Shown here piece after piece: positions 44,239 through 55,446 of a stretch of 64,000 nt of DNA (the first letter of the stretch is position 1; every line of letters starts with the position of its first letter). Made by a program: the position numbers and the translations under genes. Source of the DNA: an uncultured Prevotella sp. (GTDB taxonomy: Bacteria; Bacteroidota; Bacteroidia; Bacteroidales; Bacteroidaceae); NCBI GenBank assembly GCA_900770395.1, contig CAAGKM010000024.1, forward strand, positions 62,001 through 126,000. The letters are read 5' to 3'. Under the pieces are notes generated by a model that ran no database searches, had not been told where the DNA came from, and saw only the letters and a list, made by a program, of their open reading frames with translations.

Positions 44239-47200
44239 TTATTCCTCTATGTCTTGTGGCTGTATGAGCAGGTATGTCTCCTTCGTGATGTGTTCCGGCG
44301 ACATAGATGCCACTCGCATTGAAAGATGCTGAATGGTAGAGTCAAGCAAATTGCGCATTTCACGTGCATTGCCGAAATTCTCATTTTTGCTCATCACTTT
44401 GTGCATAATGATTGTAGACAGCCGCATTTCTGCTTCGGGCGAAAGTATATACTGCTCTTTTGCCGCCATGTTCTTGAAAATTTCCAGCAACTCTGTCTCG
44501 GTATAGTCGTCAATATGCATTTTATGAGTAAAACGGCTTTCCAGTCCAGGATTAATTTTCAGGAACTGCGCCATTTTGTCCTTATATCCCGCAGCAATAA
44601 CCACAAATTTTCCGCGGTCATCCTCCATGCGCTTCATTAGTGTGTCGATAGCCTCTTTGCCATACTGGTCGTTTTCACCACACAATGTGTAAGCCTCGTC
44701 AATAAATAGGATACCGCCAATTGCCCTGTCACACATTTTGTTTACAATCTTTGGTGTCTCGCCCATATATTTGCCCACAAGTGTGGCGCGGCTCGCCTCC
44801 ACTATTCTATTGGTTGACAACACTCCAATACTCAGCAATACATCGCCCATCATTCTCGATATTGTGGTTTTTCCAGTACCGGGATTACCGGTGAGTATGA
44901 AGTTCATGCTCATCTGCTGTACGCTTCCAACACCTTTTTCGGCACGCTGCTTCATAAACATGCTCTGCACGGCAAGTCGTCGTATCATATCCTTTACACT
45001 TGCCATACCCACATACTGGTTCATCTCGTTTAGGATTTCACCCAATGGACGTGCCTGAGAGTCTTGCTGTAACGGCAGGTCTGCGGTTGTGATGCGGTAC
45101 ATGTCACTCTCATTGAATGTGGGATTATCAATAAGTCCTACAAGCCGCTGGCTTTGGCTCTCAATTGTCTCGTCAAAGATGCGGCGTGCCTCACGGGCAT
45201 TCCCAAAGTTTTTGTCCTTGCGCAGACACAGTTGTTGGAAAAATCTTCCGATTGCTTGTGTGGCGTCATCATCAATAGTAAAATTCTTCCTTTTCACAAG
45301 GTTGCAGAATATCTGTGTAAGCTCTTCTGCCGTGTAGTCGTCGAAGTGTATAGTCTGTGTGAAACGGCTTTTTAGTCCAGGATTACTATCAATAAAGTCA
45401 TGCATCTGATCTGTATATCCCGCTGCGATACATATGAATTTGCCACGGTCGTCCTCAAGGCGTTTCAACAATGTGTCGATGGCTTCTGAGCCGAAGGCGT
45501 CATTGCTGTTGTTCTTTAATGTGTAAGCCTCATCAATGAGCAGCACACCGCCGAGGGCACTGTCTATGAGCTGGTTTGTCTTGATTGCCGTCTGTCCGGA
45601 ATACCCTGCTACAAACTTACTGCGATCAGCCTCTATGAGCTGACCACGTCCCAGTACACCAAGTGTACGGAACACATCAGCCATGATACGCGCCACTGTG
45701 GTCTTACCAGTGCCTGGATTTCCTGTAAACACATAATGCTTGCCCTGGAAAATATCTTTCTCACCGCGCTTTATCTGCAGATTAATGTATGATGCGAGGT
45801 TTGTTATCTCCTGTTTTACCGCTGCCAGTCCCACCATACCGTCAAATTTTCTTAGACACTGGTTGAAATCAATATTCTTGGGTGCCTCGTATGGAATATC
45901 AACCTCCTCAATCATCATAAGTTGGTCGTTGGTAATGGTGCTTATATCACTTTTTTCCAAGCGCTGAGCCTGTCGCTTGCAGATGCTGTCGAAAAGTTGA
46001 CGCATAGTACGTCCGTTAGCAAAGTCCTTGTCGCGGCTGGCATACATCTCACCAATCATTTTCTTTGCCAAAAGCTCAGCATCACTGCTGAAGTGGTATT
46101 TCTTCTGATTTGCGAATGTGAGCATAATCTCATAGAGCTCGTCCGGATTGTAGTCGTCGATATTCAGGAAATATGTGAAACGGCTGCGGAATCCTGGGTT
46201 TATGCGGAAAAGGTTGTCCATCTCCTGACGGTAACCAGCTGCAATTACCACAAATTTTCCCCTGTCGTCCTCCATTCGCTTCATCAGCTTTTCCAACGCT
46301 TGTGTACCTTGTTGGTCATGACTTCCATCCTCGCTTAATGGAGCAAGGGTGTATGCCTCGTCAACAAACAGTATTCCCCCCATAGCCTTGTTGCACAGAC
46401 GGTCCACTTGTTTGGGCGTCTCACCTTGATATTGGCTTACCATTTGCGCACGGTCAACCTCTACCACATGACCACTGTCAAGATAACCAATTGATGACAA
46501 AATCTCACCAAGCTCACGGGCAATAGTCGTTTTACCTGTACCTGGATTTCCAGTAAGCACAATGTGCATTGACATATTCTCGCTTTCGCCCAGTCCACGC
46601 GCGGCACGCTCTTGGGCATTTTTCACCGAGTATGCAATCTCTTTTACAGCCTCTTTCACCTCTTTCATTCCTATGAGGCTGTCTATGTCCTGACATATCT
46701 CATCAAGGGTACGCTCTTTAGGCACATATCCCTTTATATCATCAGCGACAACATCGTGCACATCAATGCCACGGCTGATAAATTCGGTGAATATATCCTC
46801 TGCCACCTTAACAGCTTCATGAGCATAGCCAAAACTGTCGTCCTTGGTTTTTATCCGATATTTGAAATAGCGTAACAGCTTGTCATCTGCGTCAAGCGTG
46901 AAGTTGGTTATTCCATATTTTGTGCGCAACAACCGCTTACAGATGTCAAAAAGTTCTTTCGGGCTTGGTGTCGGCAATGTGAATTTATATTTAAAACGGT
47001 TTGCTATTGCCGGATTGTTGGCAATAAACTCGTCAAGTCCGCGTGTGAGCCCCGATATTATCACGATGGGGTCATCGTCCCAGTGATCCATCTCCACAAA
47101 CAGCTTGTCAAGAGGGTTGACTTGATTACTGTATTTGTCGGGCAGCAGTTTTTGCACATTGTCGAAAAATAATATGCCGCCTTTTGCTTTCTTTATATTC

Positions 47201-47550
47201 TCGTCCCACTTGTCTACAAAACGCTGGTAGTCTACAGCGTCAACAAGTGTGAGCTTGGGCTTCTTTATAATGTTGTTCTGTGCAAAATAGTCACGTATGA
47301 TTTCTGCCAGAATAGTCTTGCCTGTGCCTGTCTCACCCATAATGATGGCATTGATGCTCAGGCGTATGTTTGGCACATCGCTTCTGGAATGTAGATAGGC
47401 GTATGTGTTGACCACAGTCTGCAATTGATGCTTTATCTCATCCAGTCCAATAAGCCGCTCAAGCACATTGCTTGCGGTAATAGGCTGTCCGCACCATTTG
47501 CAGAATTTTGCTATATCTCTATTCTCTTTTTTACACGACTCACACTTCAT
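44239..47550 (-). CDS. Zinc-ribbon protein with four AAA+ modules (CbxX/CfqX type)
   Basis: A 1103-residue cytoplasmic ATPase. Residues 1-21 form a zinc ribbon (CESC, CKWC). Four AAA+ modules follow with Walker A motifs at 72-79 (GETGTGKT), 334-341, 610-617 and 888-895 (all GNPGTGKT). Modules 2-4 have complete Walker B (VDEAY, IDEAY) and are of the CbxX/CfqX/SpoVK type, which includes rubisco activase CbbX and T7SS EccA. Module 1 differs: its Walker B is FFDN, lacking the catalytic glutamate, so it may bind but not hydrolyse ATP. Four modules in one chain is unusual; relatives usually have one or two and form hexamers. It sits between kinase and FHA genes. Confidence 0.9.
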   Translation of the reverse strand: MKCESCKKENRDIAKFCKWCGQPITASNVLERLIGLDEIKHQLQTVVNTYAYLHSRSDVPNIRLSINAIIMGETGTGKTILAEIIRDYFAQNNIIKKPKLTLVDAVDYQRFVDKWDENIKKAKGGILFFDNVQKLLPDKYSNQVNPLDKLFVEMDHWDDDPIVIISGLTRGLDEFIANNPAIANRFKYKFTLPTPSPKELFDICKRLLRTKYGITNFTLDADDKLLRYFKYRIKTKDDSFGYAHEAVKVAEDIFTEFISRGIDVHDVVADDIKGYVPKERTLDEICQDIDSLIGMKEVKEAVKEIAYSVKNAQERAARGLGESENMSMHIVLTGNPGTGKTTIARELGEILSSIGYLDSGHVVEVDRAQMVSQYQGETPKQVDRLCNKAMGGILFVDEAYTLAPLSEDGSHDQQGTQALEKLMKRMEDDRGKFVVIAAGYRQEMDNLFRINPGFRSRFTYFLNIDDYNPDELYEIMLTFANQKKYHFSSDAELLAKKMIGEMYASRDKDFANGRTMRQLFDSICKRQAQRLEKSDISTITNDQLMMIEEVDIPYEAPKNIDFNQCLRKFDGMVGLAAVKQEITNLASYINLQIKRGEKDIFQGKHYVFTGNPGTGKTTVARIMADVFRTLGVLGRGQLIEADRSKFVAGYSGQTAIKTNQLIDSALGGVLLIDEAYTLKNNSNDAFGSEAIDTLLKRLEDDRGKFICIAAGYTDQMHDFIDSNPGLKSRFTQTIHFDDYTAEELTQIFCNLVKRKNFTIDDDATQAIGRFFQQLCLRKDKNFGNAREARRIFDETIESQSQRLVGLIDNPTFNESDMYRITTADLPLQQDSQARPLGEILNEMNQYVGMASVKDMIRRLAVQSMFMKQRAEKGVGSVQQMSMNFILTGNPGTGKTTISRMMGDVLLSIGVLSTNRIVEASRATLVGKYMGETPKIVNKMCDRAIGGILFIDEAYTLCGENDQYGKEAIDTLMKRMEDDRGKFVVIAAGYKDKMAQFLKINPGLESRFTHKMHIDDYTETELLEIFKNMAAKEQYILSPEAEMRLSTIIMHKVMSKNENFGNAREMRNLLDSTIQHLSMRVASMSPEHITKETYLLIQPQDIEE

Positions 47551-47568
47551 TTCGCAGAATTATGTTTT

Positions 47569-50500
47569 TTATTTTATATCAATATTATTGTTGAATTGCT
47601 CCAACTGTTTCTCTATCTTGTTTGGTTGAGGTTTCATGAAATCAAGGTTGGGATTGTTTATGTTAAGCAATTTAGGTGAGAACATAACCATTTCTGCCAC
47701 AAGCAGACTCACCATGACACTCCATAATACATAGTGCACCAAACTTTCTCCTGCATTTGAGCGTATTTGAGCCTGCACATCCTCAAGAACACCGAAGTTG
47801 GATCCTTTAAACTTGAAAGCACGTGTTTTGAATGTGTAATAAAGAGGCTCGAGCAATTGTGATTTCACGTCTTGCTCAAGAACATCATTGATTAATTGTG
47901 TGTTCATGCGGCTCTCTGTCCTGAAATCTGTATAATAGCAGAGCGCCATGTACCCTAATGTTATGAGCAATATCATTGGGGTAAGCATTGACGGGAAATG
48001 GGTGTAAGTATATGTCATAAGCCAAATGGGAAGTGCTGACGACAATGCTCCGACGGTAGCCCAGAAGCATGAGATCATGAATCCAAATCCGCGGAAATAT
48101 GCTCTTGTTGCCATAATAATAGCAGTCATACCACCCACAGGCAATGCCACTGTGGCAAACTGGTGATTGATGAAATATTCTGTGTTGCTTATGCCGCATA
48201 TGATCACAAGAAATGCCCAAATGCCGCATAAAGTGTAATATAGACTTTTCATCGCAGACTCTTTTGCCTTGATTTTGCGATATACAGACCTCAAATTGTC
48301 GTATTTGCTTGTTGTCTCGTTTTTGGCTGCCTCATAACGCATAAAATATTGCTGCTGTGCGTCAAGATCGCCAAGCGAGAGTATCCAGAATTCCAGCATG
48401 CGCTCATAGCTGTATGCCTCGCTGAAGTCCTGTGTCGGGTCTTCGTGGAAGAATACTGCAAGCCACTGTGTGAAACTGCCGTTGCGCATCTCATTACGTA
48501 TCTCGCTGCGGTAACGTGAGTCAATGTTTTTGCCGTCAGTAAGTCTTTCGCCATGAGATAATATATAATAAGGTGTAACGTCGAGTATGCGGCAAAATCT
48601 ATATGCTGCTGTGCGCAGGTCGTATGCTCCAAGCCGTTGGTGGTTGTCAGTACTGTCCATGTCAAAGCAAGTCTGTGCCTGTGCCATTACGTCTGTCCAT
48701 CCGTGCAGCTTGGAATAACTGTTGAGGCGTCCCTCCTGCGATGTGTATTCTTGCATTTTTTGTGCAAACTCATCATCGTTAAGCGATTGCCATGCAGCGA
48801 GATTGTCTGCGAGAAGTTCGCCTACCTGTTGGGGTGTGTATGCCGAGCGCAGGTCGTATGCTGCCTCTCTGTCAATATTATACAGCACATTGTATGCCAG
48901 CTCTCTATTGTGGTCTTTACCCTCGGTGAGTATTCTTAACGATTCGCATACAATATTGCTCTCATGACTGTACATCCACGACAACAGTCTTCCGTCAGTT
49001 ACGCTGAGCCAGTCGTCATCGGTTGTGTCCTCATACCCGAAGGCATGCACAATTTCCTTTACGGTAGATGACGGATATTTTGCCATAAATGGTATGTCGG
49101 GATCGATTTCGTATGCTGTGCGCAAAATTGCCTTTTTACATGCTTCACTGTCTCCGCTTATAAAATATGAGCGCATCCTGTTCACATTGCACTTCGAATG
49201 AGTCTCGATGTACACCCAAACTGTGTCGTTAGGATTGCACAGTGCATTGGCATAATGCTCTGGATTGTCGAGCAATGTCATTGCTATGTCGTGTATGTCG
49301 GTGCATTGCTTCCCGTTGACGTCTGTATAAGGATAAGTTTTATCCATCATGAATACGGTCGCCATCAGTCCTGCGGTATGCTCAATGGGGTAACGGTTGG
49401 TGATTATGTCGTTCACGGTGACGCTCAGTTTTGTGTTGCCGCACTGTGTAAGCCAGTCACCAATGCGCCCTCCATACAGGTATGTGCATGCAAGTTGCTC
49501 ATTTTCCATGAGCATTGGTATAAGCTCTTTCACATTGTGTGCAACGATGTTGCGCTCTGGGTCTACCATAAAGTCTTTATAGCGCAGGAATGGCGATGAA
49601 ATGTCAATTTTTGGCGACTCACCTTTAAACCAGCGTTCAACCTCATCGTAAGTCCAGCGTGTCATTGGGTTGACGGTTGTCATACCCTGTACAATCATTT
49701 TCACCCGCTCTGGCAGTTCGTCAATTCGTGGCAGTTTACCCTCGCTTTTGGTCTTTATAGCCTGTCGCTCGTTGCCTTCGAATGGACTCCCGCCCAGCCA
49801 TATCGTCATCAATGTTATTCCGAGAGAGTAGTAATCAACCGCTGGCGTTATCTCGGTCTCACCGTCAATAACATCTGCGTACATCTCAGGAGCGGCGAAT
49901 ATCGGTGTGCGTGCCTGAGTCGTGCGGTGTGAGTACTCATTGTCCTTAAGTAAAGATGAAATTCCGAAATCGCCCAATACCAGTTGCGTGCGTTCTTTAT
50001 CTCTGAAAAAGAAGTTGCCGGGCTTTATGTCTTTGTGTATAATGTTGTTGTAGTGACAGAACTCAAGTGCTGCGGCAGCTTGCAGGGCTATGCGGCGGAA
50101 CTGGTTGAAGTCGTTTATCTTTGTCTTCTCCAATGTGCCTCCACGCAAATATTCCATCAGCTCATAATTACGCGACACGCCGGCAACGTAGGTCTTTCCA
50201 TAATCATACATTGCCGTGATCATCTCAAAGTTGAAGTTTGCCACAACCTTTATAAGCTGAGCGTTAACTTTAAAATTGGGATACATTATTTTCAATACGT
50301 ATTCCTTGCCCTCGTTCTCAACAAGGAACACTTGTGCCTCTCCCGATGACTTGCTGATGCATTTTATTTTCTTATATATAACACCTTTCAGATTGAACTC
50401 ACCCGGTTCATCTACAGACATGTCATTATTGATTTCTGATGATGCCCTACGGGTTTTGTCTCCTTCAGCCGACATTGCCTGATATTGTCCGGAATGAGCA

Positions 50501-50706
50501 AAGTTCTTGGTACTTGTCATTCCGGCTATGGTGTTACCTCCTGTAAAAAATCCCATTGTGACCATGCCGCCGTTCAGCGTGCTGCTGTTTGTCATGCCTC
50601 CGCTGATTGTGCGCATATCTCCATGTGAAGGTGTTATGGTGTTCTCTGTTGTAAAGAAACCGTCCATCGACACAATGGTTTTTGTTATATTATTGTCCAT
50701 ACTCAA
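47569..50706 (-). CDS. Membrane Ser/Thr protein kinase
   Basis: A 1045-residue kinase. The first ~100 residues are low complexity, rich in Thr, Ser, Gly and Met (ENTIT, GGNTIAGMTS), good candidates for autophosphorylation sites. The kinase domain spans about 107-370: ATP lysine K139 (YVLKIM), catalytic loop HKDIKPGN (224-231, HKD instead of HRD), DFG at 246-248, and APE at 272-274. A long helical central region follows. Near the C-terminus are about four membrane helices (from LYYTLCGIWAFLVII on) and one more close to the end (VHYVLWSVMVSLLVAEMV), so the kinase faces the cytoplasm. Gaps are 4 bases upstream and 18 downstream, showing an operon. Confidence 0.92.
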   Translation of the reverse strand: MSMDNNITKTIVSMDGFFTTENTITPSHGDMRTISGGMTNSSTLNGGMVTMGFFTGGNTIAGMTSTKNFAHSGQYQAMSAEGDKTRRASSEINNDMSVDEPGEFNLKGVIYKKIKCISKSSGEAQVFLVENEGKEYVLKIMYPNFKVNAQLIKVVANFNFEMITAMYDYGKTYVAGVSRNYELMEYLRGGTLEKTKINDFNQFRRIALQAAAALEFCHYNNIIHKDIKPGNFFFRDKERTQLVLGDFGISSLLKDNEYSHRTTQARTPIFAAPEMYADVIDGETEITPAVDYYSLGITLMTIWLGGSPFEGNERQAIKTKSEGKLPRIDELPERVKMIVQGMTTVNPMTRWTYDEVERWFKGESPKIDISSPFLRYKDFMVDPERNIVAHNVKELIPMLMENEQLACTYLYGGRIGDWLTQCGNTKLSVTVNDIITNRYPIEHTAGLMATVFMMDKTYPYTDVNGKQCTDIHDIAMTLLDNPEHYANALCNPNDTVWVYIETHSKCNVNRMRSYFISGDSEACKKAILRTAYEIDPDIPFMAKYPSSTVKEIVHAFGYEDTTDDDWLSVTDGRLLSWMYSHESNIVCESLRILTEGKDHNRELAYNVLYNIDREAAYDLRSAYTPQQVGELLADNLAAWQSLNDDEFAQKMQEYTSQEGRLNSYSKLHGWTDVMAQAQTCFDMDSTDNHQRLGAYDLRTAAYRFCRILDVTPYYILSHGERLTDGKNIDSRYRSEIRNEMRNGSFTQWLAVFFHEDPTQDFSEAYSYERMLEFWILSLGDLDAQQQYFMRYEAAKNETTSKYDNLRSVYRKIKAKESAMKSLYYTLCGIWAFLVIICGISNTEYFINHQFATVALPVGGMTAIIMATRAYFRGFGFMISCFWATVGALSSALPIWLMTYTYTHFPSMLTPMILLITLGYMALCYYTDFRTESRMNTQLINDVLEQDVKSQLLEPLYYTFKTRAFKFKGSNFGVLEDVQAQIRSNAGESLVHYVLWSVMVSLLVAEMVMFSPKLLNINNPNLDFMKPQPNKIEKQLEQFNNNIDIK

Positions 50707-50710
50707 TCAA

Positions 50711-51577
50711 CTATTGCTTGTCATCTTTTATAAGGTCTATGTCATTTTTGCCTAAGACCACCCATTTTCCTCCCATCTGAGGCTTTGCGCATCCACAAGG
50801 ACTGCTATGCAGGGCATGCTTATAGTTGCACACCCATCCCAAACGCACTCCTGCTGGCTTTGTTGCCATTGCGTAGTTGCGTGCCTGTGCTGGATTTATT
50901 GTCGGTTTTGTCTCTATTTTCGATAATAATGCCGATAGCTTCTGCTGCACCTTGTTTTTCCGCTTTTTCAGTGTTTCCATGGTTGTGCGGCTCGATTGTC
51001 TTTCCTCTATCACAGGGTTGTCTATACCGTTGTCCTCTGCAAGCAGCATAAGCACTCTGCGTCGCAGCTCCCGGCTCTGATTTTCTTTTTCAATGTCCCT
51101 TTCCGATGTGTATGGGATGATTTTCTCAAGATTACCCATATCCTTAACCAGGACCATCAGCTCTTTGTATTCCGGCATTGCCTTGATTTGCTCCTTCATC
51201 GCTCTGGCGTCATCGGTGAGAGGTGTGCCGCATTGTTTGCAGAATGAGAAATCGTTCATTGTGTGACATACTGGGCAGACAATTCCTCCAAGAGGGTTGC
51301 CGCATTCAGGACAGAACCCTTCCATACCGTCAAGCTGTGCTCCGCAGAATGAGCAGACATCACGTTTGATGTATATATGGCATGCCTCACAATAGTCTGC
51401 GTCAATGTCGACAGGTGTGCCGCAGTTGGGGCAAAGCGATTGCTGTGCTGCCTCTTGCTGCATGGCAATTGCGCTGTTCTGGTTTTGTGCCGAAACTGCT
51501 TCCTCTTCAGGCATAATGAGCTGTTTCTCTCTCATTTTTCCTGCGGTGGTATTAAGTGTGTCTGTATATTGGTCCAT
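50711..51577 (-). CDS. Triple zinc-ribbon protein
   Basis: A 288-residue cytoplasmic protein, first gene of the kinase cluster. After a polar N-terminus (about 1-48) it has three consecutive zinc ribbons with CPNC/CEAC, CSFC/CPEC and CPVC/CKQC pairs (about 49-117), a double-zinc-ribbon-like arrangement. A charged helical segment follows at about 125-225 with a likely coiled coil (METLKKRKNKVQQKLSALL). The C-terminal end (GWVCNYKH, CGCAKPQMGGKW) has three more cysteines. Probable adaptor that gathers the other ribbon-bearing proteins. Function not known. It has a very good promoter and a 4-base gap to the kinase. Confidence 0.85.
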   Translation of the reverse strand: MDQYTDTLNTTAGKMREKQLIMPEEEAVSAQNQNSAIAMQQEAAQQSLCPNCGTPVDIDADYCEACHIYIKRDVCSFCGAQLDGMEGFCPECGNPLGGIVCPVCHTMNDFSFCKQCGTPLTDDARAMKEQIKAMPEYKELMVLVKDMGNLEKIIPYTSERDIEKENQSRELRRRVLMLLAEDNGIDNPVIEERQSSRTTMETLKKRKNKVQQKLSALLSKIETKPTINPAQARNYAMATKPAGVRLGWVCNYKHALHSSPCGCAKPQMGGKWVVLGKNDIDLIKDDKQ

Positions 51578-51632
51578 TGAATGTTATTTGTGTCAATAAT
51601 ATATTGTCAAAATTTGATTATGTATTTTTCTG

Positions 51633-51664
51633 CAAAGTTATAAAAAAAGTTTAGAATAGACAAA
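51633..51664 (-). promoter_or_regulatory. Promoter of the kinase/AAA+ cluster
   Basis: On the minus strand TTTG (51664-51661), 20 bases, TAACTTTG (51640-51633): a full consensus match. Its -33 box lies at the edge of the terminator of the upstream ABC-F operon. Confidence 0.8.
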
Positions 51665-51700
51665 AAAACTGCCGCAAATTTGTATTTACGGCAGTTTTTT
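51663..51700. terminator. Terminator of the ABC-F operon
   Basis: AAAAAACTGCCG (51663-51674) pairs perfectly with 51689-51700 around a 14-base loop, with U runs on both strands. It lies about 93 bases after the ABC-F stop and insulates the kinase cluster from it. Confidence 0.85.
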
Positions 51701-51792
51701 ATCAATTATTTGCTAAAAAAATACATTTTATCATTATGTGTAGGGCTATTTTATCTTAATGCCCTGACAATTTATCTTAAGATAATTGTTTA

Positions 51793-53772
<1,980 letters not shown>

Positions 53773-53775
53773 TTC

Positions 53776-54465
53776 CTATTGTGCAACTTTCTCATTAAAT
53801 TTCTCCAACAGCCACTGCTTCTGCTCTGCGATGCTTATGTTGCTGTTGTCCAGTTCTATGGCATCGTCAGCCTTGCGCAGAGGCGACACCTCGCGGTGGC
53901 TGTCTATGTAGTCGCGTTCCTCCACGTTGCGCTTTATCTCATCATAGTTTGCAGGCATGCCCTTTGCCTTCAGCTCATCATAGCGGCGCTGTGCCCTGAC
54001 CTCTGCTGAGGCTGTGACAAAAATCTTCAGCTCGGCATCGGGAAATACCGTCGTACCTATGTCGCGGCCGTCCATCACTACACCTTTGTTCTTGCCCATG
54101 TCCTGCTGCAGCGCAACCAACTTAGCGCGTACCTCAGGGATGGCAGACACCTGACTGACTTTTGACGATACATCCATAGTGCGTATCCGCTGCTCCACAT
54201 TCTCGCCGTTAAGCCATGCCTCAGGACGGCCTTCTGCGTTAAGCCGGAATTCAAACTTTATATTGTCGAGATTCTCGCACAGCTTTTTGACAATGATATT
54301 TCCACCGTCGTCAAACATGTTGTTGATTATGGCGAAGAGGGTAACCGTACGGTACATAGCTCCTGTGTCCACATATATGTATCCAACTTCATGTGCCAGG
54401 TCTTTTGCCATGGTGCTCTTGCCGCACGACGAGTGTCCGTCAATGGCTATCGTAATTCTTTTCAT
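53776..54465 (-). CDS. cmk: Cytidylate kinase
   Basis: It phosphorylates CMP and dCMP with ATP. The 229-residue protein has the P-loop GHSSCGKSTMAK at about 9-20, the YIYVDTGAMYRTVTL motif with the NMP-binding part, MDGRDIGTTVFPDA, and the lid-region arginines RAQRRYDEL. It lies between porQ (12 bases upstream) and the ABC-F gene (3 bases downstream), so the three are co-transcribed. The cmk-porQ pair is frequent in Bacteroidota. Confidence 0.96.
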   Translation of the reverse strand: MKRITIAIDGHSSCGKSTMAKDLAHEVGYIYVDTGAMYRTVTLFAIINNMFDDGGNIIVKKLCENLDNIKFEFRLNAEGRPEAWLNGENVEQRIRTMDVSSKVSQVSAIPEVRAKLVALQQDMGKNKGVVMDGRDIGTTVFPDAELKIFVTASAEVRAQRRYDELKAKGMPANYDEIKRNVEERDYIDSHREVSPLRKADDAIELDNSNISIAEQKQWLLEKFNEKVAQ

Positions 54466-54477
54466 TGTTGTGTATTT

Positions 54478-55428
54478 TTATAATGTGTATCCTAAATTTA
54501 TCATCAGAGATGATGAGCTGACATGATATTTTGCGTATGCCACATTTAGCTTAAACCGTTCCAGTTGGAGACCTGCGCCAAACGAAAGTCCGGCACCGTG
54601 ACTGCTGTCGCTGTCTTCCACCGCGTCGGTTATAGACATCTCATCATTACGTCGGAAATTATATCCTCCGGCAAGGTAAATAGTGTTACCTATATGCAGG
54701 TCGACACCGAGTTGCAGGTGGTTTATGAATGAGCCGTTCCAGTCGTGCAGCCGGGTGAATGCCGCCGACAGTCTGAACGGTGATTGGAGTATTTGCTTGC
54801 TCACACCAAACTGCAGGTCAAAAGGTATTTTCTCAAAATCATCTTCGTATGCCTTTATCTGTCCGCCAAGATTTTTTGCTACAAGCGACAATGACAAATC
54901 ATGGCTCTCATCGTAGTAGTTCAGTCCAAGGTCCACACCAACACCAAGCGAATTATATCCGGCAATCGACGACGAGATGAATTTTGCCGACACGCCGCCG
55001 CTTATTTTTTCAGAGAGCAGATATGAGAATGTGCCTCCAATCATAATGTCCTTTGCGCTGAATGTTCCAATCTGTATGTTGTCAGCTGTGGTCTGTTTCA
55101 TGTCGCCATAGTCCATATATTGCGCCATCACTCCCCATGTTCCTTTGCTTCCTGCGGCTTTCACGAAAGCGGCTGAGGCAGTTTTGCACCCTTCCATGTA
55201 GGTCATATAGTTGAGTGTTATGCTTTTGTCGCTGACATTGCTTATCAATGCGGGATTATGGAATATCATATTCGCATCGTCGTCAGACAATGTTATGATA
55301 TCGCCGCCGAGAGCTGCTACATGAGCACTCGCCGGCAGACGCAGAAAGTTGTACACCGTTTCGCTCTCTTGTCCATGCGAAATGCAGGTAATAAGCGAGA
55401 AAAATATTAAAAAAACAACTTTTTTCAT
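54478..55428 (-). CDS. porQ: Type IX secretion system protein PorQ
   Basis: A 316-residue outer-membrane beta-barrel protein of the FadL/PorV-like PorP-PorQ group. Signal peptide to about residue 19 (CISHGQ). The start of the mature part is diagnostic: FLRLPASAHVAALGGDIITLSDDDANMIFHNPAL. Alternating strands run to the terminal NLGYTL. PorQ helps attach type IX cargo to the cell surface together with PorU, PorV and PorZ. This agrees with a cargo-like tail on the 175-residue protein at 26839. No other T9SS gene is in the window. It is first in the porQ-cmk-ABC-F operon. Confidence 0.92.
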   Translation of the reverse strand: MKKVVFLIFFSLITCISHGQESETVYNFLRLPASAHVAALGGDIITLSDDDANMIFHNPALISNVSDKSITLNYMTYMEGCKTASAAFVKAAGSKGTWGVMAQYMDYGDMKQTTADNIQIGTFSAKDIMIGGTFSYLLSEKISGGVSAKFISSSIAGYNSLGVGVDLGLNYYDESHDLSLSLVAKNLGGQIKAYEDDFEKIPFDLQFGVSKQILQSPFRLSAAFTRLHDWNGSFINHLQLGVDLHIGNTIYLAGGYNFRRNDEMSITDAVEDSDSSHGAGLSFGAGLQLERFKLNVAYAKYHVSSSSLMINLGYTL

Positions 55429-55446
55429 GTGTCTTCTTTAAATTGT

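Noticed and set aside
42795..51577. Type VI or type VII secretion locus
   Set aside because: Kinase/FHA/PP2C and CbxX-type ATPases recall those systems, but no sheath, tube, baseplate, TssM, EccC or WXG100 gene is present.
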